Assembly (NCBI GenBank): GCA_024688095.1 | Contig: JAILEJ010000197.1 | Location: 1 to 6,922, forward strand | Direction of reading: 5' to 3' | DNA from: Butyrivibrio sp. | GTDB lineage: Bacteria > Bacillota > Clostridia > Lachnospirales > Lachnospiraceae | DNA: 6,922 nucleotides | Part shown: in pieces, positions 1 to 4,953 of the stretch | Position numbering within the stretch: position 1 is the stretch's first letter | Layout of the letters: each line of letters begins with the position of its first letter | Position numbers and translations under genes: made by a program | The notes under the pieces: model-generated | What the model was told of the DNA's origin: nothing | Seen by the model: only the letters and a program-made list of their open reading frames with translations | Database searches by the model: none

Positions 1-177
1 GGAGCGGTATTTAAGAATTCCTATGTAGACGTGTATTTTGATGATGAAAGAGTAATGCACAATAAGAAGCGTATTATGGCACCCGGAGAAATGGAGCAGA
101 TAATTCTTCAGAAAAAGAAGCTTCAGGAAAAGGGAGATATAAAGACTATAACAGTAAAAATTGGACAGGAGGCGTAA
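1..177 (+). CDS. C-terminal end of a probable NAD(P)/FAD-dependent oxidoreductase (5' truncated by window edge)
   Basis: An open frame enters from the left edge in frame 1 and stops at TAA 175-177, leaving 58 visible residues. The readable part is a beta-rich tail with YVDVYFDDERVMHNKKR (about residues 8-24), then MAPGEMEQIIL, and a basic end finishing in VKIGQEA. No cofactor-binding motif lies in the visible part, so the family is inferred. A tail of the type 'dg..v..kkkr..aPGEMe.i.l' is what I recall for FAD-dependent oxidoreductases encoded next to DUF1667 proteins in clostridial glycerol-3-phosphate operons. The next gene is indeed a DUF1667 protein, and its ribosome binding site lies inside the last codons of this gene, so the two are almost certainly co-transcribed and translationally linked. 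That this is coding sequence is near certain; the product name is moderately sure. Confidence 0.6.
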   Translation, partial: GAVFKNSYVDVYFDDERVMHNKKRIMAPGEMEQIILQKKKLQEKGDIKTITVKIGQEA

Positions 178-180
178 GTT

Positions 181-546
181 ATGGAAAAAAGAGAACTTAC
201 TTGTATTGGCTGTCCTATGGGCTGCCAGCTTACCGTTGAAATGGAAGATGGTGAAGTAAAAAGTGTAACAGGAAATACCTGTGCCATCGGTGATAAATAT
301 GCAAGAAATGAAGTGACGCATCCGGAAAGAACAGTCACGTCCACTGTTGTAATTTTTGGAGGTGATAAGCCAAGAATCTCGGTAAAAACTGCATCTAATA
401 TTCCAAAGGACAAGATTACAGAATGCATGAAGGAAATAAATGCAGCAAGAATAGATGCTCCTGTGAAGATAGGAGATATCATTGTAAGTAATGTGGCAGG
501 TACCGGAGTGGATGTCATAGCAACAAGAAATGTTGAAGCAGTATAA
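181..546 (+). CDS. DUF1667 domain protein, four-cysteine redox partner
   Basis: A 121-residue soluble protein with no signal peptide or membrane segment. The N-terminus carries C8-x2-C11-x3-C15 (TCIGCPMGCQL) followed by C34, an arrangement resembling the [4Fe-4S]-binding start of molybdopterin oxidoreductases, although no molybdopterin domain follows. A fifth cysteine lies near residue 81, in the sequence ITECMKE. This pattern and the length fit the DUF1667 family, which is typically encoded beside an anaerobic glycerol-3-phosphate dehydrogenase and an FAD-dependent oxidoreductase. By inference it is an iron-sulfur electron-transfer subunit of that complex; this has not been shown from the sequence. 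The start is ATG 181, preceded by AGGAGG at 167-172 with 8 nt spacing, and the upstream stop is only three bases away, so it is the distal gene of that operon. The hairpin at 558-583 could end the transcript. Confidence 0.85.
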   Translation: MEKRELTCIGCPMGCQLTVEMEDGEVKSVTGNTCAIGDKYARNEVTHPERTVTSTVVIFGGDKPRISVKTASNIPKDKITECMKEINAARIDAPVKIGDIIVSNVAGTGVDVIATRNVEAV

Positions 547-557
547 AAAACGAAATA

Positions 558-583
558 AAAGCGATAAATTAATATTGCGCTTT
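558..583 (+). terminator. Hairpin after the DUF1667 gene, possible weak terminator
   Basis: AAAGCG (558-563) pairs with CGCTTT (578-583) around a 14-nt A/T-rich centre that can pair a little further. On the + strand it is followed by ATAACTTT, a poor U-tract. On the - strand the A-run before it would give a short U-run. Its position 11 bp after the stop codon suggests it ends the oxidoreductase/DUF1667 transcript, perhaps together with the stronger hairpin at 625-661. Confidence 0.4.
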
Positions 584-624
584 ATAACTTTAATGTGGTA
601 ACATATTTTCAGAGATATTGCGAA

Positions 625-661
625 GGTGCACCTTTCTCAACGAAGGTGCACCACTTTTTTT
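625..661 (+). terminator. Intrinsic terminator or attenuator in the symporter leader
   Basis: GGTGCACCTT (625-634) and AAGGTGCACC (643-652) form a perfect 10-bp GC-containing stem with an 8-nt loop, followed by AC and seven T (655-661). This is a classical rho-independent terminator on the + strand. It lies only 10 nt before the ribosome binding site of the symporter gene. No promoter can fit between it and the start codon, so transcripts of the symporter must pass through it. It may simply end the upstream operon with read-through, or act as a regulated attenuator. The arm GGTGCACC is itself a palindrome, so CGAAGGTGCACC is also a 12-bp direct repeat with a 20-bp period (621-632 and 641-652). 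Confidence 0.75.
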
Positions 662-671
662 ACCAAAATTT

Positions 672-679
672 GGAGGGAG
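672..679 (+). promoter_or_regulatory. Ribosome binding site that fixes the symporter start at ATG 685
   Basis: GGAGGGAG lies 5 nt before ATG 685. The reading frame is open upstream to 595, but that extension contains the terminator hairpin and lacks a ribosome binding site. The correct start is therefore ATG 685, which also places the first membrane segment near the N-terminus as in the family. Confidence 0.85.
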
Positions 680-684
680 TTTTT

Positions 685-2196
685 ATGTTAGAGATCATTG
701 CAAATGTAAATTCTGCAGTCAATGGATTTGTGTGGGGGATTCCAATGCTGGTACTTCTTGTAGGAACAGGAATACTTATGACGTTTCTTACAAAATGGTT
801 TCAGCTTAGTCATTTTGGATATTGGATGAAGCATACTCTTGGAGGTATTTTTACCAATAAAAAGGTAACTGCACATACCTCGAAGGAAGACAGACAGATA
901 AGCCAGTTCCAGAGTCTTTGTACAGCACTTGCGGCAACAATTGGTACAGGTAATATTGCAGGTGTTGCAGCAGCGCTTGCAACAGGTGGCCCCGGTTCTA
1001 TTTTCTGGATGTGGATTACAGCATTCTTTGGAATGATGACCAACTATTCTGAAAATGTTCTTGGTATCTTCTATAGAATAAAGAACAAGGATGGTGAGTG
1101 GTCAGGTGGTGCAATGTACTATTTAAGAGACGGCCTTGGAAGTAAAAAAGGCTGCAGAAATATAGGAAAAGTACTTGCTACACTCTTCGCTACATTTTGT
1201 ATACTGGCATCCTTTGGTATAGGAAATATGAGTCAGATAAATTCTATTGCTGTTAATATGAATACAGTATTTGGAATTCCAATGGTAATTACAGGTATAT
1301 TACTTATGATACTTGCAGGACTTGTAGTAGTTGGAGGAATCAAGAGAATTGCAGCAGTAACAGAAAAGCTTGTTCCATTTATGGCAGTTGTATATGTTGT
1401 TGGAGCTCTTGTAATTGTTATCTTTAATTATGAAATGATCATTCCTGCGTTTGCAGCAGTATTTAAAGGTGCATTTGGCCTTAAAGCTGTTGGCGGTGGT
1501 ATTGTAGGTTCTGGTGTAAAGTCAGCCGTTACATGGGGTATGAAGAGAGGTGTATTCTCGAACGAAGCAGGACTTGGTTCATCTGTTATGGTACACTCAG
1601 CATCTAATGTAAAAGAACCTGTACAGCAGGGTATGTGGGGAATATTTGAAGTATTTGCAGATACAATCGTTGTTTGTACACTTACAGCACTTGCAGTTCT
1701 TACAAGTGGAGTTATGGATCTTTCAACAGGAGAGATGATTTCACAGGCGGAGAAAACAGCTCTTGTTTCAGAATCATTTGCTACAGTATTCGGACCTTTT
1801 GGTGGTGCATTTATTGCAATTGCAATTTTGTTCTTTGCTTTTTCAACAACTCTTGGATGGAGCATCTATGGAACAAAAGCATTTGAATATCTTTTTGGAA
1901 CAAAGGCTACAATGGCTTATAAAATTGTGTTCGTAGTATTTATTGTTATAGGCGCTACAATGAATCTTGAACTTGCTTGGGACCTTTCAGATACTTTCAA
2001 TGGGCTTATGGCAATTCCTAACCTTATTGGTGTTATTTCACTTAGCGGAACAGTAAAAGCCATTACAAAGAATTATGTGGACAGAAAGTTCCATAACAAG
2101 GATATCGAGCCTATGTATTCAGCTTTTGAAACAATTCAGAAGCAGCAGCTTGAACATGCACTTGCTGAGGAAGAACAGGAAGAAGCAGCAATTTAA
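685..2196 (+). CDS. Sodium:alanine/glycine symporter (AGCS family, AlsT-like)
   Basis: A 503-residue, very hydrophobic polytopic membrane protein of the alanine or glycine:cation symporter family (TC 2.A.25), expected to import alanine and/or glycine with Na+ across the cytoplasmic membrane. Family hallmarks are visible: ALAATIGTGNIAGVAAAL near residues 81-98, GGPGSIFWMW at 101-110, the GEWSGGAMYYLRDGLG block around 138-153, and the signature region GSGVKSAVTWGMKRGVFSNE beginning at 275 and running on through AGLGSS to 300. Roughly ten to eleven hydrophobic segments follow one another to about residue 455. The C-terminal tail is charged and glutamate-rich (ALAEEEQEEAAI) and presumably cytoplasmic. 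Length matches the family. The amino-acid preference (alanine versus glycine, L versus D) cannot be read from sequence. It seems to be a single-gene unit: a terminator stem precedes it (625-661) and another follows (2262-2315). Confidence 0.95.
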   Translation: MLEIIANVNSAVNGFVWGIPMLVLLVGTGILMTFLTKWFQLSHFGYWMKHTLGGIFTNKKVTAHTSKEDRQISQFQSLCTALAATIGTGNIAGVAAALATGGPGSIFWMWITAFFGMMTNYSENVLGIFYRIKNKDGEWSGGAMYYLRDGLGSKKGCRNIGKVLATLFATFCILASFGIGNMSQINSIAVNMNTVFGIPMVITGILLMILAGLVVVGGIKRIAAVTEKLVPFMAVVYVVGALVIVIFNYEMIIPAFAAVFKGAFGLKAVGGGIVGSGVKSAVTWGMKRGVFSNEAGLGSSVMVHSASNVKEPVQQGMWGIFEVFADTIVVCTLTALAVLTSGVMDLSTGEMISQAEKTALVSESFATVFGPFGGAFIAIAILFFAFSTTLGWSIYGTKAFEYLFGTKATMAYKIVFVVFIVIGATMNLELAWDLSDTFNGLMAIPNLIGVISLSGTVKAITKNYVDRKFHNKDIEPMYSAFETIQKQQLEHALAEEEQEEAAI

Positions 2197-2261
2197 GTTT
2201 TTTGCTTAATAAGGCGAAAATAAGTAGTCTAAATCGCTGTTTATATGGTATATATAATTAG

Positions 2262-2315
2262 AAAAAGCATTATAATGTGAAAGTAGATAATACGATTACA
2301 TTATGATGCTTTTTT
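2262..2315 (+). terminator. Long-stem terminator after the symporter gene
   Basis: AAAAAGCAT plus ATAATGT (2262-2270, 2272-2278) pairs with ACATTAT plus ATGCTTTTT (2298-2304, 2306-2314). One T-G wobble (2271/2305) makes a continuous 17-bp stem with a 19-nt loop, ending in six T (2310-2315). The A-run on the left arm gives the same shape on the - strand, so it could act in both directions. It lies 65 bp after the symporter stop and 52 bp before the next gene, leaving very little room for a new promoter downstream of it. Confidence 0.8.
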
Positions 2316-2367
2316 GGTGGGAAAATCTGGAATTAAAATATAAGGTTTTAGGAGATCAGGCATTTTT

Positions 2368-3387
2368 ATGCGCAGGGAAAATAGTATGAATGATAATAAT
2401 AACAGATTAAAAGAATTGGATGTAAAACAGTTTTCGGATTATGATCAGCTGTCAATGCAGCTTCCGGACACACCTTTTCTTCAAAATAAATATAATTTAA
2501 GGTCGCTTATGACTAAGGATAGTGGATTTCTTGATCAGCTTTTTAAAACAATATCAAAAAATGGCTGGCTGATTTTCATAGCTATTATCATACTTGGCGG
2601 AAGTGCAGTAAGCATTATGCCATTTATTCTGGTGTTTATGATGTTTAGATTTATTAATGGAAAGAGTTCAAATATATTTTCTAAAATAGGAGAGAAAAGA
2701 TTAAATAATAAACTTATAAATACCTATCTTCAATATGCTGGAATAATAGGTGATGCAAAGAGTTTTTCTATTGAATGGCTTGCAAAGACTTCCGGACAGA
2801 AAATAAATAAAGTACGGGCAAATCTTGAACTTATGAGATCTAAAGGACTTCTTATGGATAAGTTTTTTTCAGAAGATGGAGAAAAAATATTTCTTACAGA
2901 TAACGCCATAGAAGCAGAGTATGTGGAGCTTAATACAAAAGAAGAAGTTTATGAAGATCCAGATATGCAGCGTGCAATGGAACTTTATAGCGAAGGAATG
3001 GATTTTATAAAGAAAATTGAAATCTATAATAATGACCTTCCGGATAGAGAAATTACTGATGAACTTGATAAGATAACAAAGACACTTGGTCAGCTTTATG
3101 GTGCATTAAAAAAGAAACCATCATCATACGGCAAGATAAGAAAGATAAATAACTACTATATTCCTGAGCTTTTAAATCTGCTTGGAACATATACAGAAAT
3201 GTATCACAAGCATTATGACGTTTCCAATTCGGTTAAGATAAGAGAAGAAATCGAAGAAGCAGTACATATGCTGAACGAAGCATTAAATAATCTATACACA
3301 GAAATGATGGATGATACAGAGATGAATGTTTCAGCTGATATAAACGTAATGAAAAATATGCTTAAGCAGGACGGAATGATAAATTAA
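2368..3387 (+). CDS. XpaC / 5-bromo-4-chloroindolyl phosphate hydrolysis family membrane protein
   Basis: A 339-residue protein (333 if ATG 2386 is used). Three regions are visible. Residues 1-65 are polar. Residues 66-96 are a 31-residue hydrophobic stretch with a proline near its middle (P85), which could be one long segment or a re-entrant hairpin. Residues about 113-178 look like a winged-helix fold (SIEWLAKTSGQKINKVRANL, then an MRSKGLL turn and a beta-wing). From about 195 the helical C-terminal domain matches the XpaC pattern: KKKPSSYGKIRKINNYYIPE, LLNLLGTYTEMY, a KIREEIEEA helix, and an end of the DINVMKNMLKQDG type. The family is named for a Bacillus phenotype and often occurs beside TelA-type toxic-anion-resistance genes; no such neighbour is present here. 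Biochemical function is not established. ATG 2368 has AGGAG 13 nt upstream, too far; ATG 2386 has AGGGAA (2374-2379) at better spacing and may be the real start. Confidence 0.85.
   Translation: MRRENSMNDNNNRLKELDVKQFSDYDQLSMQLPDTPFLQNKYNLRSLMTKDSGFLDQLFKTISKNGWLIFIAIIILGGSAVSIMPFILVFMMFRFINGKSSNIFSKIGEKRLNNKLINTYLQYAGIIGDAKSFSIEWLAKTSGQKINKVRANLELMRSKGLLMDKFFSEDGEKIFLTDNAIEAEYVELNTKEEVYEDPDMQRAMELYSEGMDFIKKIEIYNNDLPDREITDELDKITKTLGQLYGALKKKPSSYGKIRKINNYYIPELLNLLGTYTEMYHKHYDVSNSVKIREEIEEAVHMLNEALNNLYTEMMDDTEMNVSADINVMKNMLKQDGMIN
2374..2379 (+). promoter_or_regulatory. Ribosome binding site favouring an alternative start at ATG 2386
   Basis: AGGGAA lies about 7 nt before ATG 2386, inside the first codons of the longer frame that begins at ATG 2368. 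The longer form has AGGAG at 2350-2354, 13 nt away, and only a bare AGG at 2358-2360 closer in. The shorter protein would lose six polar residues and no domain. The choice is undecided. Confidence 0.4.
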
Positions 3388-3389
3388 AT

Positions 3390-3416
3390 AAAAAAGCCAT
3401 CCAGAATATGGATGGC
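3390..3416 (-). terminator. Intrinsic terminator of the tRNA-Ser gene
   Basis: On the - strand, GCCATCC (complement of 3410-3416) pairs with GGATGGC (complement of 3396-3402) and is followed by six T (complement of 3390-3395). An extra A-T pair makes the stem 8 bp with a 5-nt loop. It begins four bases after the mature 3' end of the tRNA. On the + strand the hairpin is followed by AAGC and cannot terminate the XpaC-family transcript, whose stop codon is two bases away. Confidence 0.85.
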
Positions 3417-3419
3417 AAG

Positions 3420-3505
3420 CGGAGAGCAGGGGATTCGAACCCCCGGTGCTTTATGGGCACACGGCTTTTCGAGAGCCGCACCTTAAACCACTCGGACAAC
3501 TCTCC
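3420..3505 (-). tRNA. tRNA-Ser (anticodon CGA)
   Basis: An 86-nt class II tRNA read on the - strand. The acceptor stem is GGAGAGT/GCTCTCC, with a T-G pair at its base and discriminator G73, as expected for serine tRNAs. The anticodon stem CGGCT/AGCCG encloses the loop CTCGAAA, giving anticodon CGA (complement of 3469-3471) that reads UCG. A long variable arm precedes the T arm, whose loop carries GTTCGAATC. The 3' CCA is not encoded (the next bases are CTTG), so it must be added by the CCA-adding enzyme. It has its own promoter (3564-3592) and terminator (3390-3416), so it is an independent single-tRNA unit opposite to all surrounding protein genes. Confidence 0.97.
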
Positions 3506-3516
3506 GGATAAATCTA

Positions 3517-3560
3517 AAAGCGCTTTAATTAACAGTTAATTACTGGTGTTAAAGCGCTTT
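3517..3560. repeat. Inverted repeat with palindromic arms in the tRNA-Ser leader
   Basis: AAAGCGCTTTAA (3517-3528) pairs perfectly with TTAAAGCGCTTT (3549-3560), and an inner CAGT/ACTG stem (3533-3536, 3542-3545) caps the loop. Each arm contains the 10-bp palindrome AAAGCGCTTT, so the site is both an inverted and a direct repeat, with centres 34 bp apart. The predicted tRNA start point (about 3557) falls in the right-hand copy, so most of the hairpin is in the 5' leader of the tRNA precursor. On the + strand it is followed by ATTATTATAC, a poor U-tract, and may weakly terminate transcripts coming from the XpaC-family gene. It could be a paired operator, an RNA processing signal or a terminator. 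Confidence 0.7.
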
Positions 3561-3563
3561 ATT

Positions 3564-3592
3564 ATTATACTTTTTGAGAGTGCTATAGTCAA
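3564..3592 (-). promoter_or_regulatory. Promoter of tRNA-Ser (sigma-A type)
   Basis: On the - strand the -35 box TTGACT (complement of 3587-3592) is separated by exactly 17 bp from a perfect -10 box TATAAT (complement of 3564-3569). This is close to consensus for the housekeeping sigma factor and fits strong, constitutive tRNA expression. The predicted start is near 3557, giving a leader of about 50 nt before the mature 5' end at 3505. Confidence 0.85.
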
Positions 3593-3657
3593 TAAATACT
3601 TATTATAAGGTTTAAAATTAATTTATATTTCGGATATTCATATTTTAGGTTTTGTAA

Positions 3658-3686
3658 TTGTTTATGAAGATATTTTATTTTATAAT
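3658..3686 (+). promoter_or_regulatory. Candidate promoter of the pfk-dnaX unit
   Basis: TTGTTT (3658-3663), a 17-bp spacer, then TATAAT (3681-3686). The predicted start is near 3693, giving a leader of about 130 nt before the pfk start codon. The surrounding sequence is very A/T-rich, so a chance -10 match is possible, but the pairing with a correctly spaced -35 box makes this the best candidate. Confidence 0.55.
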
Positions 3687-3805
3687 ATATTATGGTGTTA
3701 GAAAAGATTTAACATGGAATAAAAGGTTTCAGATCAGTGTCAGTGTCTGGAGCAAAGTAATAAAAACATAGTGTATCAACGAAACAGAGTACCGTTTTTG
3801 TTCTC

Positions 3806-3814
3806 AAAAGGAGG
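3806..3814 (+). promoter_or_regulatory. Strong ribosome binding site that fixes the GTG start of pfk
   Basis: AAAAGGAGG lies 7 nt before GTG 3822. The next codons spell KRIGMLTSGGD, the conserved phosphofructokinase N-terminus, so the GTG start is secure. Confidence 0.9.
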
Positions 3815-3821
3815 TCTTTAA

Positions 3822-4895
3822 GTGAAAAGAATCGGAATGTTAACAAGCGGAGGTGACTGTCAGGCACTTAATGCCGCAATGAGAGGCGTTGTAAAATGTC
3901 TGATCAATTCTGGGGAGCAGTATGAATTCTATGGATTCCTTAATGGATATAAGGGACTGATTTATAGTAATTTCCGTATGCTTACAGGAGCTGATTTTTC
4001 GGGGATTTTAACAAGAGGAGGTACTATTCTTGGTAGTTCAAGAGTGCCTTTTAAAACCATCAGAGAACCGGATGAAGATGGAATTGATAAAGTTGAAGCT
4101 ATGAAACAGACCTACTATAAGCTGCAGCTTGACTGCCTTGTAGTTCTTGGCGGAAATGGCTCTCAGAAAACTGCCAATCTTCTTAGCGAAGAAGGTCTGA
4201 ATATAGTATCTCTTCCAAAGACAATTGATAATGATCTTTGGGGAACAGATATGACCTTTGGTTTCCAGAGTGCTGTAGATGTTGCAACAACATCGATTGA
4301 TTACATTCATACAACTGCTGATTCACATGGCAGAGTATTTATAGTAGAAGTTATGGGTCACAAGGTTGGATGGCTTACACTTAATGCAGGTATTGCAGGC
4401 GGTGCAGATATCATCCTTATTCCTGAGATTCCATATGATATCAAGAAAGTTATAGATGCTATCGAAGTCAGAGAAAAGCGTGGCTGCAGATTTACTATTC
4501 TTGCTGTGGCAGAGGGTGCTATCTCTAAAGAAGATGCAAAGCTTTCAAAGAAAGAATATAAAGAAAAACTTCAGAATTACACATTCCCGTCTGTATCCTA
4601 CGAACTGGCCGATCAGATTCAGAAGAAGACAGGAAGAGAAGTAAGAGTTACGGTTCCGGGACACATGCAAAGAGGTGGAGCACCGGATCCATACGACAGA
4701 GTTTTTGCAAGCAGACTTGGCGCAGAAGCTGGTCAGCTTATTATAAAAGGCCACTTCGGATATATGGTTGCATACAAGAACCGAGAGATAGTCAAGACAC
4801 CACTTAAAGAAATCGCGGGCAAGCTCAAAACTGTATCTCCGGATGCAAGCATTATCAAAGAGGCTAAGATGCTCGGAATTTCCTTTGGAGATTAA
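3822..4895 (+). CDS. pfkA: 6-phosphofructokinase
   Basis: A 357-residue cytoplasmic enzyme that phosphorylates fructose 6-phosphate to fructose 1,6-bisphosphate in glycolysis. Motifs in order: LTSGGDCQALNA (7-18, nucleotide loop), RGGTILGSSR (65-74), VVLGGNGSQKT (107-117), LPKTIDNDLWGTD (131-143) with catalytic base D136, HGR at 169-171, MGHKVGW (178-184), PEIPYD (201-206), AEGA (230-233), and VPGHMQRGGAPDPYDR (278-293) binding substrate. The phosphodonor markers are mixed. The glycine of GGNG (G113, E. coli G104) is typical of ATP users, while the lysine of PKTIDND (K133, E. coli G124) is typical of PPi or mixed (group III) enzymes. Asn112 replaces the Mg-binding Asp103 of E. coli. ATP dependence is likely but not certain. 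Start is GTG. dnaX follows after 58 bp without a terminator, so they likely share a transcript. Confidence 0.95.
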   Translation: MKRIGMLTSGGDCQALNAAMRGVVKCLINSGEQYEFYGFLNGYKGLIYSNFRMLTGADFSGILTRGGTILGSSRVPFKTIREPDEDGIDKVEAMKQTYYKLQLDCLVVLGGNGSQKTANLLSEEGLNIVSLPKTIDNDLWGTDMTFGFQSAVDVATTSIDYIHTTADSHGRVFIVEVMGHKVGWLTLNAGIAGGADIILIPEIPYDIKKVIDAIEVREKRGCRFTILAVAEGAISKEDAKLSKKEYKEKLQNYTFPSVSYELADQIQKKTGREVRVTVPGHMQRGGAPDPYDRVFASRLGAEAGQLIIKGHFGYMVAYKNREIVKTPLKEIAGKLKTVSPDASIIKEAKMLGISFGD

Positions 4896-4953
4896 TTTTT
4901 CAGGGAAAAGAGCTTATTTTAGAAAAAAGTTGTGGAGAGGGAACTGATTTTTA

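Larger units (their letters stand above)
3506..3821. other. 316-bp divergent intergenic region between tRNA-Ser and pfk
   Basis: No open frame with a ribosome binding site was found here. The region holds the palindromic-arm hairpin (3517-3560), the - strand tRNA promoter (3564-3592), the + strand pfk promoter (3658-3686), and a pfk leader of roughly 130 nt. The leader contains a tandem CAGTGT repeat (3735-3746) and a weak TGTTA/TAACA inverted repeat (3696-3714) near the predicted transcription start; neither is strong enough to call. It ends with the pfk ribosome binding site. The middle portion is extremely A/T-rich. Confidence 0.7.

Noticed and set aside
575..604. TTGCGC - 18 bp - TAACAT as a promoter for the symporter
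   Set aside because: Both boxes are poor and the -35 box overlaps the 558-583 hairpin. A promoter is needed somewhere here, but this one is not convincing.
595..684. N-terminal extension of the symporter reading frame by 30 codons
   Set aside because: The extension contains the terminator hairpin and a T-run and has no ribosome binding site. ATG 685 has GGAGGGAG at good spacing and matches the family start.
547..684. Glycine riboswitch or T-box in the symporter leader
   Set aside because: The leader is too short for a T-box, and I see no glycine aptamer core or T-box sequence, only hairpins.
1428..1865. 145-codon open frame on the - strand
   Set aside because: It lies wholly inside the symporter gene, antisense to it, and its translation reads like a reverse shadow without a ribosome binding site or known family.
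3696..3714. TGTTA/TAACA inverted repeat near the pfk start point as an operator
   Set aside because: The five-base A/T-rich half-sites are expected by chance in this sequence, with no second copy nearby.
3730..3749. Hairpin and tandem CAGTGT in the pfk leader
   Set aside because: Only four terminal base pairs form and the repeat has two copies of six bases; this is compatible with chance.
4896..4953. Terminator or promoter between pfk and dnaX
   Set aside because: Only an A/T-only imperfect pairing is present with no GC stem, and no -35/-10 pair was found; co-transcription is simpler.
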